DNA of 64,000 bases from contig JBBPSI010000011.1 of the NCBI GenBank assembly GCA_038093515.1, forward strand, positions 124,001 to 188,000, given 5' to 3'. The notes under the pieces were generated by a model. That model was given only the letters and a program-made list of their open reading frames with translations, ran no database searches and had not been told where the DNA came from. A program made the position numbers and the translations under genes. Shown here in pieces: positions 58,941-64,000 of this stretch; the first letter of the stretch is position 1, and each line of letters starts with the position of its first letter. Origin of the DNA: Butyriboletus loyo (lineage: Eukaryota > Basidiomycota > Agaricomycetes > Boletales > Boletaceae).

Positions 58941-59932
58941 ATGTCTTTCCATCGACCGCTCAGTACCACGTACAAGCTCTCGGGGAGGGTACTCCTCGTG
59001 GTGAGTAGTGTGCCGTCTCCCTCGAAAGGATCTTACGATCGCGCACAGCCTGTAGTATCTGTCGGAAATGTAGCACAACTAGCGGCCGATCTATTCATCA
59101 CGTCACTCGAGCTGGATCGCGTAGGCGTATTCGATCCAAAGTATTTGGTTCCAGTAGTCGGTGCGCGCGAGGACAGCGGTGTCGGTTTAACTACCCCCAT
59201 TGAACGTAAGTCCCCGCCTACATCAGAGACATCTAAACGAATCGTACTCGCGCAGTGTTTGGCAAGGCGAACAGCAAGATCGCGGTCATCCAGCAACGTT
59301 CCCCTGTGCTCAAGGTAGGTCGGCGCCAAGTCGACGTCCATTTCTTGCCGATCATCATCTCTGGTAGTCGTTCAAGCAACAGTTTACCGACGCTCTCCTC
59401 GAGTTTATCCGCAATTCTGGCGTATCGGCGGTGATCTTCATGGGAGGTGTCGACACGTCTGATAGAACGGACACGCAAATGCAGTAAGTACACGAGGATC
59501 CCCATGACGTACTGTCTGTCGTCTCACTGGCAGTTGTCTCATAGCACGCCAACGACGTTTATTCAACCCCCAGTATCTCCACCCCTGACTGGAGGTCCAC
59601 TCGCATCCCTGAGCGGTTTACTGGTGCCCCCATATTATTCCCCGTTACCTCGAGATCTTCGTCCTGAAGGCAGTTCCTGGCATGTGCCATTCATTCCCGG
59701 TGGCGGTATTGCTCGCAGGCTGCTATCGTCCATCCCCAATTCATGGCAGATACCAACTGTCTGTCTATTGCAGTACGCTATGGAGGGAGACAACAGGTCG
59801 GATGCGCAACTCCTCGCGACGGTGGCAGCCAAGGCACTTGGGAGTATAATAGTCATATCGACCTGGACACAACCCACAGCATGGGCTCATGGTCTTTTTG
59901 GCACGCCACATGACCAGACGCTATATGGCTAA
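58941..59932 (+). CDS. Proteasome assembly chaperone 2 (Pac2/PSMG2-like)
   Basis: Pac2 pairs with Pac1 to help build the proteasome alpha ring. The start at 58941 gives MSFHRPLSTTYKLSGRVLLV, and an intron joins PVVSVGNVAQLAADLFITSL, the conserved opening of the family. DRVGVFDPKYLVPVVGARED, GVGLTTPIE and SPVLKSRKQEFVDGLLEFIR follow. GVSAVIFMGGVDTSDRTDTQ and a loop of prolines (TFIQPPVSPPLTGGPLASL) come next, then the C-terminal helices WHVPFIPGGGIARRLLSSIP and PTVCLLQYAMEGDNRSDAQL. The length, about 270 residues, is normal. It ends tail-to-tail with RRP12, 51 bases away. Confidence 0.87.
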
Positions 59933-59983
59933 CAGTCTCTCTGCGTTACACCGCGACGAAAGAGTTATCTAGATATACGATTG

Positions 59984-62900
59984 TCACCGCTTTCCAGCAA
60001 TCCCGATCCGATCGCGGCCTTTTCTTTTAGCAGCTTGAGATAGAGGTAAATAAGCGTAGGGATCAAGTTTCCCCTTTGTAACATCACCTCCTGCTTTCTG
60101 TACACGAACATTGCCATTAAGTCCATCGATGCAAATCGTCTTCACGAATAACATACCTTCGCCTTGAATTCGTTGCCAAGTTTGACTTCCGAACGTCGTT
60201 TGTTCTTTTGTGGTTTCGCTGGTGTCTCTGCATCGGCCATTTCAATGTCTCCATCGTTATCCTCGTTCTCTCGTCTGCGCTTCTTCGTGTCTTTACTGAA
60301 TTTGATACGTCCGTTGGGTCCGCGTGCGAAGCCGTCCACAGAGGTGACGCTTTCTCTGTATGCATTCCCTGTGGCGTCTTTGCCAGCCTTGCGAGCGCTG
60401 ACCCCGATGTCCGAATCGGACTCTTCTGCAGGAATGACCAGCTTCCCGCTTTCTTCGTCGGTTTTGAAACGGTTGGCATCCTGCCCAGGTTTTCGCCTGC
60501 GATCTATTTTCGCGTCTGCGTGGCAGGCATGATCAACAAAGACCCGAATGACATTCGCGCCTTACGACGTACTCGTAATTCGTGAGACAGCACCCTGCAA
60601 AAGATCCATTGGTTCGTCATCGTCCACGCGAAGGCGTAATCCATGGTCGTCCCCCTTGTGTTTGGAGCCACCCTCATGTTGTGCTTGGCCTTCGTCATCA
60701 CTTTCATCGAGCTCGCTCTCGCTTCCGTAGAGAACATCTTCGAAAGCGTCGCCCGCCACCACCTTCCCAGGGCGTACCTAAGAAACTGATCAGTACCTGG
60801 TAAACATCACACAGGAATGTACTACCTCCTCCTCTTCGTCCTCTTCGCGAGCCCTTCTGCGCTTGGCCCTTTCCTTGCGTTTCTTAATGTTTACAAGGAC
60901 CTTGGAAGCCTGCTCTTCACCGGAAGCCTGATATACGTCGTTCCATCCGAAGCGTCGTATCATCCGCTCGAAAATGTGGCGTACTTTTGCCTTGAAATGA
61001 TTCTTGTGGTCGTGTGACCACGTCAGAAGCGCAGGGACCAAATTGCTCAGATGTGGCCGGAGGAGGTCGGCGGGTAGTGTATGGACCGCGAGCTTGACAT
61101 AACCAAGAGTAGACTTGATAATCTCGCGATTCGACGAAGACAAGAAAACAAGAAGAGTCATAAAGATTTCGATCTGCATCTCCGAACCGATGGTATCTGC
61201 ATAACATAGCAAATTAGCAGACAGCGTGTATGCAAGGCAAGGCATGCCGTGTCCACCTTTGAACTCGAAAACGAGCCGCGAGATTGCAGTCACGGTTGCG
61301 CTAATCATGTGAGGTGTTGCCCCGGCCAGCCCACCAGCGACCATGGTCATGTACTCGTTTATGCTTGCATTTGCTGGGTGGTGTGCATGATAATAGTGAA
61401 GTCACTGATAGAGATGCATATCTGGAAGCACAAACCTTCAGGAGCAACGTCTTCATCCATACCATCAACCATCTGTCTCTGAACTAGACCTCCCCGACTC
61501 ATCTTTTGGCCCATACACACGATCAGCTCGAAGGCAGCAGATCGAGCTTTTTCGGACGGTTCCTTGGTGCCTAACACGGCCTCAGGAATTATAGATGGGA
61601 TTATATGTAGCGACGTTGGTGGTATGTTTGGTATGAGATTGGCCAGTAACACAAAACGATCCTTTTTAGCGGCAGGTGAAAGTCCCGTAGTGAAAGAATC
61701 AAGTTGCTGTAAGGTGGCAAACGTATCAGCTTGCACTTTCCCGTTGCTCAATGCCTTGGCGAGAATTTTGTAGCCTCGCTTCTGTACCCCGTTGTCCTTG
61801 CAGCACAGCACTTCGTTGGTCATGCAGGTCTGCACGAGGGACATCATTTCTTGTGCTTCTAGGAAGGGCAAGAGCAATATGAGTAGATCTTGTGTCATGG
61901 TGGTCACATTCGCGTTCTGCTGCACGTCCGGCACAGTAGTGAGCCTCTGAAGGTTCTGCCGGAACAGCTCGACAATTTTGCGATATGCTTTCGAGATTTC
62001 CCGAGGGTCAGCAATGTTTGCCCAGACACTGATGACGGCTCCGACAAAGCCCCTGGTCTCCCTCTCGACACTACCAAACACATTGAAGAATACAGCGAAC
62101 CAGCTCTCCACCTGTGTTTTCAGGAAAGTGATGTTCTGACTCGCTTCTTCGCGGGTGATGGAACCTCCCACAACGGAGGTTTCAGTAGAATGTTCGAGGT
62201 CAGCTTGTGATACGGAGAGACTGGATTCAACCAATGACTTGAGGCCCCTGAGCACCGAGAGTCGAAGCTCGTGTTGCGTATACAGTATTTGAGATAAAAG
62301 TTGAGAAAAGGCCGGCGTGAGCGCCTGTAGGGCATCAGATGAAAGGACATGAAGGCATGATATTCGAGTACTTGCGTTTTTAACGTCCGGAGGTGCATGA
62401 CAATACCCTGCGAAGCCCACCCAAACCTGAGAAACGAGCACGTTCCAGACCTTTGCCTCGGACTGTCTGCCATCGGCTTCTGCTTTATTTTGAAGATTAA
62501 ACATCCGTTCGCTCAGAGGAACGAAGTAAGAGACGAAATGTCCCAAGGGAGAGGAATTTGGCTGCGCAAGCATTGGTAACAAGAAAGCGCGGGGTTCACG
62601 TCCTGCTTGGCTGTAGAACGGTTCGGTCAATTGCGAAAAAAAGTGGGATGATCACGAACCGGTCCTGAGGCTCCAGGCTCAAAGGTATTGCCTCGAGCAC
62701 GACGGCAGGTCCCAGAACTCTCATCGCTGTCGATATGACAATGTCTGCAGTTTCCTTGTGTTCGAAATTCTTTTGAATCCGAAGGTCAGCAATTTTCTGT
62801 ACCAGTGGTAAGAGCAATATCTCGGCTGCGAGATGCGATTGGCCGTTTTCGAAGCGTATATCGAGGCTGAAGATGAGCGAGGATACGACACGCAGCAATT

Positions 62901-64000
62901 CTGGGATGGCCGACGCGAAGGCCAAGGAATCCAATGCTTTCGTAATTTGCGCAACAGCAACCCTGATGGGTGATTTACCATCTGGTGCGTCCGCCACAGC
63001 TGTGCGAGCCATAGGCAATGTAATACATTTGGCGAGCGATTCGAGTGCTTGTGCAGCAGCTTTCCGTGTTTGCGAATGGCTTGTCTCGAAGAAGGACCAC
63101 ACGGTTTTCCAAACTTTTAAAAATTCCTGTGACGACGCCTCTGGGTCTGCAGAGCGATAAGCAAGCATGACATCTCCTAAGAGTCGCAACCACGATGGAG
63201 CAACGGTAATATCCGACTTTGGGGGTGGGGACGATAGCACGGCACTCAACACTACGGGGATTTGCTCTGTACTGCTTTCAGTACCTGAGTTGACTGAGGC
63301 CGAGAGTAAGTCTGAAAGAATTGAGTAGGAGGACTGTGATAAATATGGGTTGCCAAGTCTAGGCAAAGTAAGAAGGATGGTTGTAATGGGTGGAATGACC
63401 TTTTCTTGCCAGTCAGGGGCTAATTCGAGCACTGGAACTTAGTGCTCACATCGAGTGGGAGATTGGGTAGAATGGGACGCAGCAATGCAAGGAGACGGAT
63501 TGCGTTGTCAGCCGAAAACTCCTTTGTAGCGGATTTCGATTTTGGTAAGGCCCCAGAGCTAGTCTGATGAAGTGAATTTTGCATCCACTCCGCGACGCGC
63601 TCGGCATAGGGATGTCGTAGAAGTGGGCTTGGTGGATTTGACAATACATCGTCGACTAGATCGATGGCTCGCTTGCGCACCTTTGGTCGGTTATCTAGAC
63701 ACAGTTGCAAGATGGTTGCAAACGATTGGCGCACGGCCGGCGTGTCCAATTGTGGTCGGTCAAGTGCACGGAAAATGAAGTCGTACAAGGTGAGCTGAGA
63801 CCTTAGCGGAGGGGCATGGCCTGAAAGAGAGGGAAATAGCGGGGCGGTGAGGGAAAGGATGGTATTCAGATTGGATTGGATGACCGGATGGGGGACGAAA
63901 GGTGCTACCAAGGCAAGCAAGTAGAGAACGGCTGATATAACATCACCGTCACCTAGCGCGGTGTTTTTCTTTTGCAATGTACCATCGAGAGTGGTTATCA
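59984..64000 (-). CDS. RRP12: RRP12-like ribosome biogenesis protein, 3' part
   Basis: Rrp12 is a HEAT-repeat protein needed for export of both ribosomal subunits and 18S rRNA processing. The gene enters from beyond the right window edge, so its start is missing. The visible part begins with LQKKNTALGDGDVISAVLYL and DNRPKVRKRAIDLVDDVLS, HEAT-like helices. MARTAVADAPDGKSPIRVAV follows, then a NUC173-type region with AKVWNVLVSQVWVGFAGYCH. Next come KKDRFVLLANLIPNIPPTSL and VKLAVHTLPADLLRPHLSNL. A C-terminal HEAT helix has KAKVRHIFERMIRRFGWNDV. A charged tail carries lysine/arginine clusters (KKRKERAKRRRAREED) and ends KGKLDPYAYLPLSQAAKRKG, the usual Rrp12 C-terminal motif, stop 59984. Family assignment is secure; exon count is not complete. 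Confidence 0.9.

Overview
The window looks like nuclear DNA of a basidiomycete fungus, most likely a mushroom-forming agaricomycete. Genes are dense, sit on both strands, and nearly all are broken by many short introns of about 45-60 bases with GT...AG ends. Several products are ones I associate with Basidiomycota: a secreted-N-terminus membrane RING ligase, a DUF7727-type small membrane protein, a fungal 2-oxoglutarate dioxygenase and an Mga2/Spt23-type regulator. I see no operons, phage genes or CRISPR. No intact transposon is visible. Exons were joined by eye from splice signals and reading-frame continuity, so outer coordinates (start to stop, introns included) are more reliable than every internal junction.

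Layout. 1-5.9 kb: the 3' part of an ataxin-3-like deubiquitinase, a membrane RING-H2 ubiquitin ligase and a class III aminotransferase. 6.0-11.1 kb: allantoinase, a Gyp5-like TBC Rab-GAP and a flavin-binding split-barrel protein. 11.2-18.4 kb: a repeat-containing membrane protein, a large AlkB-like dioxygenase and mitochondrial ATP synthase delta. 18.6-23.4 kb: glutamate-cysteine ligase and Atg6/beclin. 24.1-31.3 kb: an intronless caspase-like protein, DNA polymerase kappa and a mitochondrial Mmc1-like protein. 31.4-37.5 kb: a VanZ-like membrane protein, an RraA-like aldolase and Mga2/Spt23. 37.7-43.4 kb: a Nup50/Nup2 nucleoporin, a Gyp1-like Rab-GAP and a MYND-finger protein. 43.5-50.8 kb: a large uncharacterised protein ending in a HicA-like domain, a DUF7727-type membrane protein with an in-frame stop, Ap4A phosphorylase and a Rec114-like meiotic protein. 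50.9-64 kb: dihydroxy-acid dehydratase, PEX5, ETF alpha, an intron-containing tRNA-Asp, a proteasome assembly chaperone and the 3' part of RRP12.

Most genes are ordinary housekeeping genes whose order has no evident common function. Some neighbours could be linked. PEX5 and ETF alpha share a 105-base divergent promoter and both bear on fatty-acid oxidation. Allantoinase and the aminotransferase are both nitrogen-catabolic. Atg6, ataxin-3, RING and Pac2 all touch protein turnover. The points most worth a second look are the eukaryotic HicA-like protein (43.5-46.8 kb), the intronless caspase-like gene (24.1 kb), the zinc-cluster AlkB-like enzyme (13.2-17.5 kb), the nonsense codon at 47310, and a 26-base inverted repeat near 54.5 kb.
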